A stretch of 64,000 bases of DNA from Paulinella micropora (taxonomy: Eukaryota; Cercozoa; Imbricatea; Euglyphida). Below, piece by piece: positions 45,343 to 53,318 of this stretch. The position numbers and the translations under genes are program-made. Within the stretch, counting starts at the first letter, position 1; each line of letters begins with the position of its first letter. The notes beneath the pieces are model-generated. The model saw only the letters and a program-made list of their open reading frames with translations. It made no database searches and was not told where the DNA came from. The stretch lies in the NCBI GenBank assembly GCA_009731375.1, contig BJOX01000252.1, forward strand, positions 443,994 to 507,993, read 5' to 3'.

Positions 45343-45798
45343 TCAAGATATCATTAAAGAATACCACGAAGAAACCCGCTTATATTTGTTATCAATCCGC
45401 GCGGGTGTTATCTTTAGTTTTGCGTAGATGTTTAATATTTCTTTTTTCTCACTATTGCTTAAAGAATGCTTTAATTTGCCTTTGCGCTTGTATCCACACA
45501 AGCAAGACTTAAAGCAATAAAAGATATTATCGGGGTTTATGTTTTTCATTTCATTTAATACGATTATCTCAAACGTGTTTGAGATGGGGAGCTTATTCTT
45601 GAAATTATTATATATGTAAGCGTCTGCGCATGCTTGGAGCCTATGAAATGCCGAATATATTTTATTGTTGCTTTTGTAGTATTTAGAGCGTAAGCCGTAA
45701 TGACAACTTAAAATATGCCCTACATGTTGAATTTCACTAAAGAGCGCTTTGATAGAATTTAATATATATGAGCCATCAAAGCAAAATATAATTTTCAT
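45343..45798 (-). CDS. Hypothetical protein, 151 aa, with palindrome insert
   Basis: Intron-free minus-strand frame, Lys/Ile/Tyr/Cys-rich. It contains NIFYCFKSCLCGYKRKGK, with three cysteines, and a helical C terminus. Residues SNTFEI are encoded by a 20 bp AAC-type palindrome (45566-45585). No family recognised. It lies in a row of minus-strand genes (45343-47251) inside the loop of the inverted repeat, which suggests an accessory gene of the replicon. Confidence 0.55.
   Translation of the reverse strand: MKIIFCFDGSYILNSIKALFSEIQHVGHILSCHYGLRSKYYKSNNKIYSAFHRLQACADAYIYNNFKNKLPISNTFEIIVLNEMKNINPDNIFYCFKSCLCGYKRKGKLKHSLSNSEKKEILNIYAKLKITPARIDNKYKRVSSWYSLMIS
45566..45585. repeat. 20 bp palindrome, AAC type
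   Basis: ATCTCAAACGTGTTTGAGAT, perfect arms, inside a coding frame. Confidence 0.95.
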
Positions 45799-45890
45799 AA
45801 ATGTGCATGTTTCTATTATTGAAGCGTTTTTAAATGATTTTTAATTTTGAAGTAATCAAAATTAAATGATTTTTTAATCCATACCGCAGT

Positions 45891-45910
45891 ATCTCAAACA
45901 AGTTTGAGAT
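45891..45910. repeat. 20 bp palindrome, AAC type, supplies a stop codon
   Basis: ATCTCAAACAAGTTTGAGAT, perfect arms. The TGA stop of the upstream minus-strand gene lies within it. Confidence 0.95.
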
Positions 45911-46472
45911 TACGAAAGAAACATTTAAGTTTAACCTCTCGCCGTATCTCAGTGTAAAACGTCACTCTTTTAGTTTTGGCAGTTCTTAATGTTTTTATGG
46001 GCTGGCAGTCTGTGTCGTCCGCGTCGCCGTCCCGTATTAACCGCTTATAATTGAAAAAGTCTTCCGCTCTGTATTTAATGTATTTTTTGAGGGCTAATTT
46101 GTATATAAGAGGCATTATATCATCGGGTATCTTTTCAACCACTCCGTAAAGGGTGTTTTCGTCGTGATTTCGTGATATCAACAATATGTTTTTTATTGTT
46201 AATTTAACCTCTTTAAAGGCTTGTTTTTTTTTGTTCCATATCTTCCACGGGTTCCCGCCTTCTCGTATGTCATGAAGCATTTTAAATATAATTTTAATGT
46301 CGGTATCGCTTCCATAGTGGCAGTCCGCGGTTGTTATCTGGTAAGCATAACCCCGCCGACATGTCGCATTTTTACCACATTGAAAGCATTTTTTACCATA
46401 GCCCGCATAGACCAAAACTAAATTAAAAACATCATCATTTAAGCGTGTTCTGGCTTCTTTCAAGATAGACAT
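45894..46472 (-). CDS. Hypothetical cysteine-containing protein, 192 aa
   Basis: Starts MSILKEARTRLNDD. Residues 24-46 contain GKKCFQCGKNATCRRGYAYQ and, a little later, ADCHYG, so a zinc-binding ribbon is likely (CX2CX5C...C). The rest is helical and basic. The last residues NLKLV and the stop come from a 20 bp palindrome (45891-45910), so the original C terminus may have been different. The 5' neighbour 46672-46478 ends 5 bases upstream, consistent with one transcription unit. No function is assigned. Confidence 0.55.
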   Translation of the reverse strand: MSILKEARTRLNDDVFNLVLVYAGYGKKCFQCGKNATCRRGYAYQITTADCHYGSDTDIKIIFKMLHDIREGGNPWKIWNKKKQAFKEVKLTIKNILLISRNHDENTLYGVVEKIPDDIMPLIYKLALKKYIKYRAEDFFNYKRLIRDGDADDTDCQPIKTLRTAKTKRVTFYTEIRREVKLKCFFRNLKLV

Positions 46473-46477
46473 TTTTA

Positions 46478-46672
46478 TTAATTGGTTAATATTTCGTATT
46501 CTGGGGCGTCGGTTATAATATTGTTAATTCGGGCTTGAATATATACGTCTAATATGTCCAAATATACTAATAGTTGGGGGTCTTCTTCTGTGTCTATGGT
46601 TTCAATTATTTTATTGAATTTATCGCTTATAGTCTGCTGTGGTAAATCTCCGTGCGTCGGAGATAACGACAT
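46478..46672 (-). CDS. Small hypothetical protein, 64 aa
   Basis: Acidic, helical protein starting MSLSPTHGD. The first residues after the start are encoded by a degenerate copy of the GAC palindrome (46646-46664). The upstream sequence has a run CCCCCC/GGGGGG and TATATA stretches. Tight spacing to the next gene suggests cotranscription. Too short to assign. Confidence 0.45.
   Translation of the reverse strand: MSLSPTHGDLPQQTISDKFNKIIETIDTEEDPQLLVYLDILDVYIQARINNIITDAPEYEILTN
46646..46664. repeat. Degenerate GAC-type palindrome (19 bp)
   Basis: ATCTCCGTGCGTCGGAGAT; one base shorter than consensus. Confidence 0.8.
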
Positions 46673-46729
46673 ACCCCCCTGTATATACTAGTCTTATATA
46701 TAGTATCTATATAAAATATATACACAAAT

Positions 46730-47251
46730 TTAATTGTCCTCATCCGTTAATGGGGGCTCTGGGCTCTTTACCTGTCTTAAATTAAGCGGTAATCTCCGAC
46801 ATGTCGGAGACAGTTCTACGGGCTCATTTTCCTGTATATACGTTATTGTATCACCTCGCACGATACGGCGGGGCGGGGTGGTTTTAATGTCTAAAGCCTC
46901 ACAAAATTCGCCGACCAATTCAAACAATTTATTATTAAAAGCCTTTGTCAGTAGTCCGTCCGCCCCTTGTCTTTTAGCCTCTATTAAGCATGTTCTGTAT
47001 CGGCTGAATAATATTTCAATTTCATTTTCTGTCATTTCGTTCATGTCGTTTAAGTAATCTATTTTTTCGCATATATTGCTTAACTGGCTCTTCTTATTTT
47101 TTACGCATTCTTTACATACATTACCGCCCTTTTTAAATTTGCTTTTGTGCTTGTCCCTCCCGCACTTTAAACAACTCTTTAAAATAATGTCTTCAATGTT
47201 ATCTCTATCTCCGACGGGTCGGAGATTTACGCGTCGGAGATTACCCACCAT
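46730..47251 (-). CDS. Zinc-ribbon protein, 173 aa
   Basis: ATG taken at 47251, because a divergent gene starts at 47299; upstream in-frame ATGs would overlap its promoter. The protein has SCLKCGRDKHKSKFKKGG followed by VCKECVKNKKS, a CX2C-x(14-15)-CX2C ribbon with the K-x-F pattern common in small proteins of phages and algal viruses. A helical middle and a Pro/Arg-rich C terminus follow. Palindrome copies encode NLRPVGD near the N terminus (47207) and LSPTCRRL near the C terminus (46792). DNA or RNA binding is likely; the exact role is unknown. Confidence 0.6.
   Translation of the reverse strand: MVGNLRRVNLRPVGDRDNIEDIILKSCLKCGRDKHKSKFKKGGNVCKECVKNKKSQLSNICEKIDYLNDMNEMTENEIEILFSRYRTCLIEAKRQGADGLLTKAFNNKLFELVGEFCEALDIKTTPPRRIVRGDTITYIQENEPVELSPTCRRLPLNLRQVKSPEPPLTDEDN
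46792..46811. repeat. 20 bp palindrome, GAC type
   Basis: ATCTCCGACATGTCGGAGAC; the last base departs from the consensus. Confidence 0.9.
47207..47241. repeat. 20 bp GAC-type palindrome plus an adjacent half-site
   Basis: ATCTCCGACGGGTCGGAGAT at 47207-47226, then a second GTCGGAGAT at 47233-47241. Confidence 0.95.
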
Positions 47252-47298
47252 ATTATATATAAACATTAATAAACTTTTAATAAACATATTAATATATA

Positions 47299-47688
47299 AT
47301 GTCTGCCGTTTTGCCCCTCTGTTCGCGGTGTAAAAAAGATATAACGCGCCCCGTTTTAGATGTTGGCGGTTTGCCCTTAAAGTCTTGTTTGAAATGTTAT
47401 ATTTACATGAAGGACATAAACAAAAGAAAACGCAAAGAATACAACAAAAAAGCATATCAAAAAAGAAAAACAAAAGCAATCTTTGACACGTCAAAGATAG
47501 AAAGCAAAACCAAAGCAAACGAAGAAACCAAAGCAAACGAAGAAACCAAAGCAAACGAAGAAAGCAAAGCAAACGAAGAAACAAAAGCAAACAACGGCGG
47601 GCGCTTATTTATAAAATCTTTTACTTCAAACAATAAAAAATATACTCTCGTAGATATTGAAAAAAATAAAACCTTTAATGGCCTCTGA
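47299..47688 (+). CDS. Zinc-ribbon protein with KANEET repeats, 129 aa
   Basis: Starts MSAVLPLCSRCKKD and has a second pair, SCLKCYIYMKD (CX2C-x(17)-CX2C). A basic helix follows, then five tandem six-residue repeats of the type KANEET encoded by 18 bp units (about 47508-47594), then a compact C terminus. It is divergent from 47251-46730, with a 47-base AT-rich intergenic region as the shared promoter, and overlaps the next gene. The ribbon resembles that of the divergent neighbour, so the two may be related. Function unknown. Confidence 0.6.
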   Translation: MSAVLPLCSRCKKDITRPVLDVGGLPLKSCLKCYIYMKDINKRKRKEYNKKAYQKRKTKAIFDTSKIESKTKANEETKANEETKANEESKANEETKANNGGRLFIKSFTSNNKKYTLVDIEKNKTFNGL

Positions 47689-47926
47689 TATGTTCTTAAT
47701 TATAGAAATCTATAATTTATATAAGGCAGTTAAGAGATTACACGACAGAGACACCCCGCCAATCTCAAACGAGTTTGAGATACTTGCTTCGCCTGCCTTG
47801 GCTTTGCTACGTGATTATTTAGAAGAAGCAACAAACGAGCACGAAAACGGCACCCCGTGGGCTATGAATAACCATAAAGAAATTAAAGCACATATGAAGG
47901 AGATTAAAGAATTTTTACTCATATAG
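47678..47926 (+). CDS. Hypothetical helical protein, 82 aa
   Basis: Start chosen at MASDMFLIIE, overlapping the previous gene by 11 bases; an in-frame ATG at 47657 is the alternative. Mostly helical. Residues ISNEFEI come from a perfect AAC-type palindrome (47762-47781). No domain recognised. Confidence 0.5.
   Translation: MASDMFLIIEIYNLYKAVKRLHDRDTPPISNEFEILASPALALLRDYLEEATNEHENGTPWAMNNHKEIKAHMKEIKEFLLI
47762..47781. repeat. 20 bp palindrome, AAC type
   Basis: ATCTCAAACGAGTTTGAGAT, perfect arms, inside a coding frame. Confidence 0.95.
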
Positions 47927-47981
47927 TATAATGCTGGCTCTTGTTGTTCTTGTCGTCTTGTGTTATGCGTTGGCTGTTTCT

Positions 47982-48914
47982 TTAAATATTTGGGGTAAAT
48001 AAGCCAGGTTCTGCCTCGTCCAAATATGGCGGGTCTGGTTCGCCCTCTATAATAGCCCGCTTGCCCTCTGGTCTATCTCCGACATGTCGGAGATTATCGC
48101 CTTCCTCCTCTTCGTCTTCGCCTTCGCCTTCGCCTTCGTCGCTTTCTTCGTCTTCCTCCTCTTCGCCTTCGCCTTCGTCGCTTTCTTCGTCTTCCTCCTC
48201 TTCGCCTTCGCCTTCGTCTTGTTCTTCGTCTTTGTCGCTGTGGATTATCTCCGACGGGTTGGAGATACGGGGCGCTGGTTGTTTTTCTTTCATTTTTTGA
48301 TTTAATAACGCCTTATATTTGCTTTTTAGTTCCCTGTTATTTTCTCGTAATTGGCTTATAGTTTGCTGTGCCTGTTTTAATTCTCCCGTCGTTCGCCTGT
48401 GTTCCTTTTGTTCCGCGGTTAAAAGGGCTTTCGCCGTTCTTAAATCCTTTATTTGTTGCTTATTTGCTTCATATCCCTCTGTAAGTTGTTTGTAGTAATC
48501 CGCCCTTAATAGTTCCATTCTTTCGCCACTTTCGCAGTGTATGGTAAATATCGGCTCATTTTTCCCTTTATATTTTTCATAACAATTAAAGCCATTTTCA
48601 ACGATATCACACCTGTATTTATCCCTTACACGATAAATGAATTTTTTAAACTCCGTTATAATTGAATTTAATTTCGCTTTCGTTTTTGGTTTGGTGTCTG
48701 CGTCCTCGGGTTCGTGCGCTCTTATGACTTTGAATATAAAGCAGTCTTCTGTTGAGTCGTCGTCTTCGTCGTCGTGTATGCTGATTAAACACCTGAAACA
48801 TTTTTCTTTAACGTCGTCTGTGAAATCATGCCTTTCTAAATGTTTTTTTATCAACATTCTCACGAATGCCCGCCCTGCTTCGCTACTTACTGGTTTTTTG
48901 CCTTGGTTGCTCAT
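47982..48914 (-). CDS. Acidic coiled-coil protein, 310 aa
   Basis: Starts MSNQGKKPVSSEAGRAFVRM. The N-terminal 115 residues look globular with a few cysteines (EKCFRCLISIHDDED). Residues about 145-210 form a coiled coil (KQAQQTISQLRENNRELK). The tail is extremely acidic, with tandem 13-residue units GEGEEEEDEESDE encoded by 39 bp repeats. GAC palindromes encode RISNPSEI (48247) and LRHVGDR (48075) within it. Acidic tails of this kind occur in chromatin- or capsid-interacting viral proteins, but no family is recognised. Confidence 0.6.
   Translation of the reverse strand: MSNQGKKPVSSEAGRAFVRMLIKKHLERHDFTDDVKEKCFRCLISIHDDEDDDSTEDCFIFKVIRAHEPEDADTKPKTKAKLNSIITEFKKFIYRVRDKYRCDIVENGFNCYEKYKGKNEPIFTIHCESGERMELLRADYYKQLTEGYEANKQQIKDLRTAKALLTAEQKEHRRTTGELKQAQQTISQLRENNRELKSKYKALLNQKMKEKQPAPRISNPSEIIHSDKDEEQDEGEGEEEEDEESDEGEGEEEEDEESDEGEGEGEDEEEEGDNLRHVGDRPEGKRAIIEGEPDPPYLDEAEPGLFTPNI
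48075..48094. repeat. 20 bp palindrome, GAC type
   Basis: ATCTCCGACATGTCGGAGAT, perfect arms, inside the acidic coiled-coil gene. Confidence 0.95.
48247..48266. repeat. 20 bp palindrome, GAC type (one mismatch)
   Basis: ATCTCCGACGGGTTGGAGAT, inside the acidic coiled-coil gene. Confidence 0.9.
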
Positions 48915-48992
48915 TTCTCACCTTGTCTATATAAAAAAGGAAAACCCCTGCCAGATATCGGCGGGGGGTCTTTTTATTATAAATTACGCCCT

Positions 48993-49012
48993 ATCTCCGA
49001 CACGTCGGAGAT
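48993..49012. repeat. 20 bp palindrome, GAC type
   Basis: ATCTCCGACACGTCGGAGAT, perfect arms, between two minus-strand genes. Confidence 0.95.
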
Positions 49013-49057
49013 TTATTGCTGGCGGTTTCATGCAGTTATTGCAGTATTTATAGAATT

Positions 49058-49083
49058 TTTAATTTCAACTAGTTGAAATTAAA
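49058..49083. repeat. 26 bp perfect palindrome supplying the AT-hook gene stop
   Basis: Same as 45127-45152. The minus-strand codons TCA ACT AGT TGA end the AT-hook gene within it. Confidence 0.9.
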
Positions 49084-49538
49084 GAGGGCGCTAAGTCTTC
49101 TTTATGTAATCGTATTATATTGTTTTTTACTGCCGATATATCACACTCTGTAAAAATGTGGGCTAATGTGTCTAATTCGTTTAATGTTAGTTTGTCTATG
49201 TTGCCATTTAACGCCGTTTTAATGGCGTGTGTCTTTTGCTTCTTTTTTTGTGTGTAATTTGGGTTGCCATAAACCGCCCGCCTCTTTCTTTCTGTTGCGG
49301 GCGTGTATGCCTTCTTTATTTTATAGTATCGCGTTTTGCCTTCCTTTGTCTTGTGTTTGAGGTATGAAAAATAATACGTTTGCCCGTTTATAATTTCTTT
49401 TTTTGGTGCTGGCGGTGTTGCCCTGCCTTCTTTGATACTACCAACGGGACGACCGCGGGGGCGTTTAATCATTATGTCGCCGTCTCCGCGACGCTCTGAA
49501 TTGGTGATGCTGTTGCTTTCTACGTCTGCCGTTGTCAT
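49065..49538 (-). CDS. AT-hook DNA-binding protein, 157 aa
   Basis: The N-terminal 22 residues are polar. KRPRGRPVGS at about residues 24-33 is a classical AT-hook (GRP core) for minor-groove binding. GQTYYFSYLKHKTKEGKTRYYKIKK suggests a small folded domain, followed by a basic stretch and a helical C terminus. It ends inside a 26 bp palindrome. It is divergent from the primase-helicase gene across a 173-base AT-rich region, so it may bind the control or origin region between them. The frameshifted copy at 44673 shows that only one copy is kept intact. Confidence 0.65.
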   Translation of the reverse strand: MTTADVESNSITNSERRGDGDIMIKRPRGRPVGSIKEGRATPPAPKKEIINGQTYYFSYLKHKTKEGKTRYYKIKKAYTPATERKRRAVYGNPNYTQKKKQKTHAIKTALNGNIDKLTLNELDTLAHIFTECDISAVKNNIIRLHKEDLAPSLISTS

Positions 49539-49711
49539 TCTCTATATTATAGGGGGTATATAAATTTTAGATGAAAATTAATTAATTAATCTTCTTTAAT
49601 GGTAAATATGAGCCGTATTTTAATTTAAAGGGTTAAGCGTATATGCTTTATAATAATTATTTATTTTTCAAAATAATTATTCTTGCGGGGGTATAACACA
49701 AGCAAAAAAAA
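49539..49711. promoter_or_regulatory. Divergent promoter region, possible origin
   Basis: AT-rich 173 bases between the AT-hook and primase-helicase genes, containing TATATACCCCCTATAATATAG just before the AT-hook start and GCGGGGGTATAAC just before the primase start. The same region is duplicated at 44501-44672. Confidence 0.45.
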
Positions 49712-52700
49712 ATGAGCGGGTATGAGGCAGACCGAGGGGTATATATTACCGAAGATAAAAACCCTAACGTAAAATTAAATACCGACGCGGGCGGGTATCG
49801 CGTTTTCTTTCGTGAGATGAAGGCGTCGCCATTATACGCCGTAAAGGTGAATACGGCCGATTTATTGGACTTCATAAAGAAGAACCCGCATGCCATGGAA
49901 AGTTTAGGAACCGCTCTATTTGTGAAACCATACGCAGACATTGACAGGACGTATGACACGGAGGAAGCCCGCGCCTTAAACGAAGTATCTGATTATACAC
50001 GAGCCCGTGAGGCGTTTGAAGAACTATTTAACGGGGATATGATAGCCTTGAGCGGGTGCGGATATTCAAGCAAGAAAGAAAAATATGTAAATTCGTTTCA
50101 TTTCGTGGGTAATAGTGGCGAACTATACAGCGACCCGTTAGAAATCAAACAAATTATTAAGGATGAATTGCCCGAGTATAAAGAGTTAGGCTATGATTTG
50201 GCAGTTTATCACAAAGCGGGAACCCCGAGCGGAATGCGTGCGCCGTATGCGGTTAAGAAAGGAGAAGACCGACGGCTGGAACTCGTGGAAGGAATAGAGG
50301 GCGGGCGCCTTATAACAAAGGACTTGAGCGAGATCTCAAATGATTTATATGAATGTATGCTGATAACCACGGCCGAGCACAACGAGATAACCAACACACG
50401 ACCCGCGGAGGTAAAGAACGCGGACATTAATATTAATAAGTTATTTGAGGCTGTGCCCATGCTAAAACACGAGGCGGGAGCGCACACAATAAAGGACATA
50501 AGCGAAGCGGAAACCGACGAGGGGACGCTGAAGACGTATAAGTTAAAAAGGCTCACGCCGACCTTATGCCACTTGTGCGAGAGAATACACGAGACTGATA
50601 ACACATTATTTATATTACAATTTGCGAACGGGGCGAAATTGGCGGGGTGTTGGAAGCAAAAACAAGAAGCCGAAGTTAAAGGCGAAAGCGCCCGCTATAT
50701 CTCACTAACGGCGGGGAATGCGACATATGCGGACAAGGTCAAATTTTACATTAAAACCGCCAACGAGAACCGCCAAGCCATCCAACAACGGGAAGCGCAG
50801 GAACTCACCGAACAACTCAACATACTAGGCGCGGACATACTAAACACAAAAGAGGCATTCTGTAGCAATATTAAGGAATTTATGAAAGAGCAAAGCAAGC
50901 CAACCCCGACATATGATATTATAGCAATTAAAAGCGGGTTAGGAACGGGCAAAACGACGGCAAACTCTAAGGCGATAACTGGCCTTATTTCAAACGACGA
51001 AGAGATAGCAGAACTAACAAAAGGCGCCACTATTAAGAAAAACGCGGGCGAAATTGTGGAGAAACTAAAAAATAACCCGCTAGCCCGTGATATATTGGAG
51101 AAGGGAGGCAACCCCGCAGAGGCCGTATTACAATTAAAACAGACGCCCCGCTTTAAATCTATTGTAAGCAGTTATAGGCGGACACTAGCGAGCGACTATA
51201 AAAGCAAATACCCCTTAAATGTGGATTACAGAGACGAGCCGAAGGGGAAATTAAAAAAGAATAATTTGACCATTCAAGCCGATAGTTTTCACAGAATACC
51301 GATAAGCAGAGAACCGATAAATAAATTAGTTATTGATGAGGCCGACCAATTCGTAAAGCACTTAACGAGTGATACGTTTAAGAAGTCGCGGAACAATAAG
51401 AACAACTGGGAGATAATAAAATATGTAATAGGCACGGCTAAACAGATAATATTAATGTCGGGAACATTAAAAGCCGATGATATTGAATTCTTTCAAAACA
51501 TACGGCGGGAATGTGGCAGAGAGGCAAAAACGCTATTTATTAATAACGATGTCTCAAACGGGTTTGAGACTCCAACCAAGACAAAGCGCAACATACACAT
51601 TAAGGCGGGCAATATCAGCGAGGCTTACGAAAAAATTATTAAACTAAGACGCGAGGGTAAAAAGGTACTAGTACCCGCGAATATTGGTAAAAGACGGCTT
51701 AGAACGTTGGCTAAGATGTTAAAGAGGGATAAGCACAGAGTGCTATTAATAACGGGCGAAACAAACAAAACGGAAGAAGTACGGGAAGCAATGGCCGACG
51801 AATACAAGAAATGGGCGGGGTATGACATTGTTATTTACTCACCAGCAATTACGGGGGGTTTGGATTACTACCATAAGGGGGTTTTTCATAATATTGTGGC
51901 AGTGGCGTGTAATAAAACGAATATGAGCGGGGATTTCTACCAGATGTTGGGTAGAATACGGCACCCGATAGACAGCAATATATACTTATTCTATACAAAC
52001 TATAACACGGCGACCATTGAAAGCGAAACGCAGTATTTAAGGCAATTAAGCGCGAGCCTTAACGACAGGCAGAAGCGGGATGAAATGGCAACCTTGGCGA
52101 ATTGGACATATGGGCAATATGGCGCGGTTAATGTAGTAGCGAACGATTACATAAAGTTATTAGCGAAAAACAAAGTAGAACAGAACAAGGACGCCCGCCA
52201 ATGGATACAGAATTTAATAAAGTATTTCATATTAGCCGACTACGAAATAAACGACTTAGACGAGCCGAACGCGGATGATTTGACAATTAAAGAGGCGATA
52301 ATAACAGAGGCCGTAATCAAAAAAGAGGACGCGAAAACCTTATTTAAAGCCCGAAGCATTACAGACGCGGAATATAACGAAATGAAGAAGAATAAAGAGG
52401 GCAAAGAATGGACACCCGCGGAAGAAGCGGAATTTAAGAAGGCGAGAATTAAAAAAGAGATGTTGAAGCCCGACGCGGACGAGCCGAAAGACGCGTTATT
52501 TTATAAGATATTTGATGATGACAGATTAAGGGGTTATATATGGAATTTACGACCATATAATAAGGAAGGGGGCACATTAAGCGAGGGGTTAAATTACATA
52601 AAACAAAGAGAACAGAACCGCGACGAGAAAAACCGATTAATAACAGATGAACAGGGCAACCCGACGGAGTGCGGGGTTATGGAATACGCATTTAACACAA

Positions 52701-53113
52701 TAAACACAGAACGGCGCTATAATAAGCATGTAAATCTCATACAAGTTATAAGTGGGTTAGGAATAAAGAACATATGGGATTTTAAAACAGAGATAAGCGC
52801 GGAGGAATTAAAAGAAACTATTAAAAGGCAGGAATGGCTAGCAAAGGCCGACGAATTGGTTTTATACACGACAGACACGAAGAAACAGAAAAAGATTATA
52901 AACCATATGGGCGACCCTTCAAATAAATCATTTCTAAGAAATACATTATATTTTATTAATAGCGCTCTAAAAGCAGAATGGGGCGTATCGATAATAGCGA
53001 CAAATAAGCACACTACGCATTACCAATTAGCCCCGAATAAAACATTGGGGGCGATGTTTGGAAATGAGAGCGCTTTAAGGCTATGTAAAGGCTGGCCGTA
53101 TTTAGGCGAGTAA
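49712..53113 (+). CDS. Archaeo-eukaryotic primase fused to origin-binding-type SF2 helicase
   Basis: A 1,133-residue replication protein. The N-terminal domain has the primase/PrimPol signatures in order: FVKPYADIDRT (catalytic D76 and D78), YVNSFHF (S-x-H, about 128-130), and YDLAVYHKAG...MRAPYAVK (third acid and basic residues, 162-182). A Cys/His-containing linker (TLCHLCERIHE) follows. The helicase has Walker A SGLGTGKTT near residue 409, Walker B VIDEADQF near 540, LMSGTL near 580, SPAITGGLDY and YQMLGRIRHP (motif VI). This set matches the herpes origin-binding-protein-type helicases found in viruses and mobile elements of protists. It probably initiates and primes replication of the replicon. 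A palindrome copy (51551) encodes SNGFET between helicase motifs. Confidence 0.85.
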   Translation: MSGYEADRGVYITEDKNPNVKLNTDAGGYRVFFREMKASPLYAVKVNTADLLDFIKKNPHAMESLGTALFVKPYADIDRTYDTEEARALNEVSDYTRAREAFEELFNGDMIALSGCGYSSKKEKYVNSFHFVGNSGELYSDPLEIKQIIKDELPEYKELGYDLAVYHKAGTPSGMRAPYAVKKGEDRRLELVEGIEGGRLITKDLSEISNDLYECMLITTAEHNEITNTRPAEVKNADININKLFEAVPMLKHEAGAHTIKDISEAETDEGTLKTYKLKRLTPTLCHLCERIHETDNTLFILQFANGAKLAGCWKQKQEAEVKGESARYISLTAGNATYADKVKFYIKTANENRQAIQQREAQELTEQLNILGADILNTKEAFCSNIKEFMKEQSKPTPTYDIIAIKSGLGTGKTTANSKAITGLISNDEEIAELTKGATIKKNAGEIVEKLKNNPLARDILEKGGNPAEAVLQLKQTPRFKSIVSSYRRTLASDYKSKYPLNVDYRDEPKGKLKKNNLTIQADSFHRIPISREPINKLVIDEADQFVKHLTSDTFKKSRNNKNNWEIIKYVIGTAKQIILMSGTLKADDIEFFQNIRRECGREAKTLFINNDVSNGFETPTKTKRNIHIKAGNISEAYEKIIKLRREGKKVLVPANIGKRRLRTLAKMLKRDKHRVLLITGETNKTEEVREAMADEYKKWAGYDIVIYSPAITGGLDYYHKGVFHNIVAVACNKTNMSGDFYQMLGRIRHPIDSNIYLFYTNYNTATIESETQYLRQLSASLNDRQKRDEMATLANWTYGQYGAVNVVANDYIKLLAKNKVEQNKDARQWIQNLIKYFILADYEINDLDEPNADDLTIKEAIITEAVIKKEDAKTLFKARSITDAEYNEMKKNKEGKEWTPAEEAEFKKARIKKEMLKPDADEPKDALFYKIFDDDRLRGYIWNLRPYNKEGGTLSEGLNYIKQREQNRDEKNRLITDEQGNPTECGVMEYAFNTINTERRYNKHVNLIQVISGLGIKNIWDFKTEISAEELKETIKRQEWLAKADELVLYTTDTKKQKKIINHMGDPSNKSFLRNTLYFINSALKAEWGVSIIATNKHTTHYQLAPNKTLGAMFGNESALRLCKGWPYLGE
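51551..51570. repeat. 20 bp palindrome, AAC type, inside the helicase gene
   Basis: GTCTCAAACGGGTTTGAGAC, perfect arms with outer G/C instead of A/T. Confidence 0.9.
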
Positions 53114-53120
53114 AATACCA

Positions 53121-53158
53121 ATCTCCGACCCGTCGGAGATTTCAAACTTATTTAAGAT
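53121..53158. repeat. GAC-type palindrome overlapped by a degenerate AAC-type copy
   Basis: ATCTCCGACCCGTCGGAGAT at 53121-53140, then ATTTCAAACTTATTTAAGAT at 53139-53158, sharing the bases AT. It lies just after the primase-helicase stop. Confidence 0.85.
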
Positions 53159-53160
53159 TG

Positions 53161-53318
53161 GGGGGGGGTATCTTTTTTTGGGGTATCTTTTTTTGGGGTA
53201 TCTTTTTTTGGGGTATCTTTTTTTGGGGTATCTTTTTTTGGGGTATCTTTTTTTGGGGTATCTTTTTTTGGGGTATCTTTTTTTGGGGTATCTTTTTTTG
53301 GGGTATCTTTTTTTGGGG
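53161..53318 (+). repeat. Tenfold 15 bp direct repeat GGGGTATCTTTTTTT
   Basis: Ten near-perfect copies with strict 15-base period directly downstream of the replication gene. Isolated matches to GGGGTATC or its complement recur nearby (about 53371, 53475, 53618). The array resembles iterons of replication origins. The frames across it (GIFFW or KKRYP repeats) are repeat translations. 53319-53660 holds no gene. Confidence 0.9.

Larger units (their letters stand above)
48924..50146 (-). repeat. Right arm of 1.22 kb inverted repeat
   Basis: Reverse complement of 44067-45288. It contains the intact AT-hook gene, the divergent promoter region and the first 145 codons of the primase-helicase. Confidence 0.9.

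Noticed and set aside
50333-50352. Further degenerate copy of the AAC palindrome (ATCTCAAATGATTTATATGA)
   Set aside because: Only the left arm matches; similarity may come from the encoded residues. A similar half match near 50984 was also left out.
53161-53318. CRISPR array
   Set aside because: Units are contiguous 15-mers without spacers, in a eukaryotic or viral setting.
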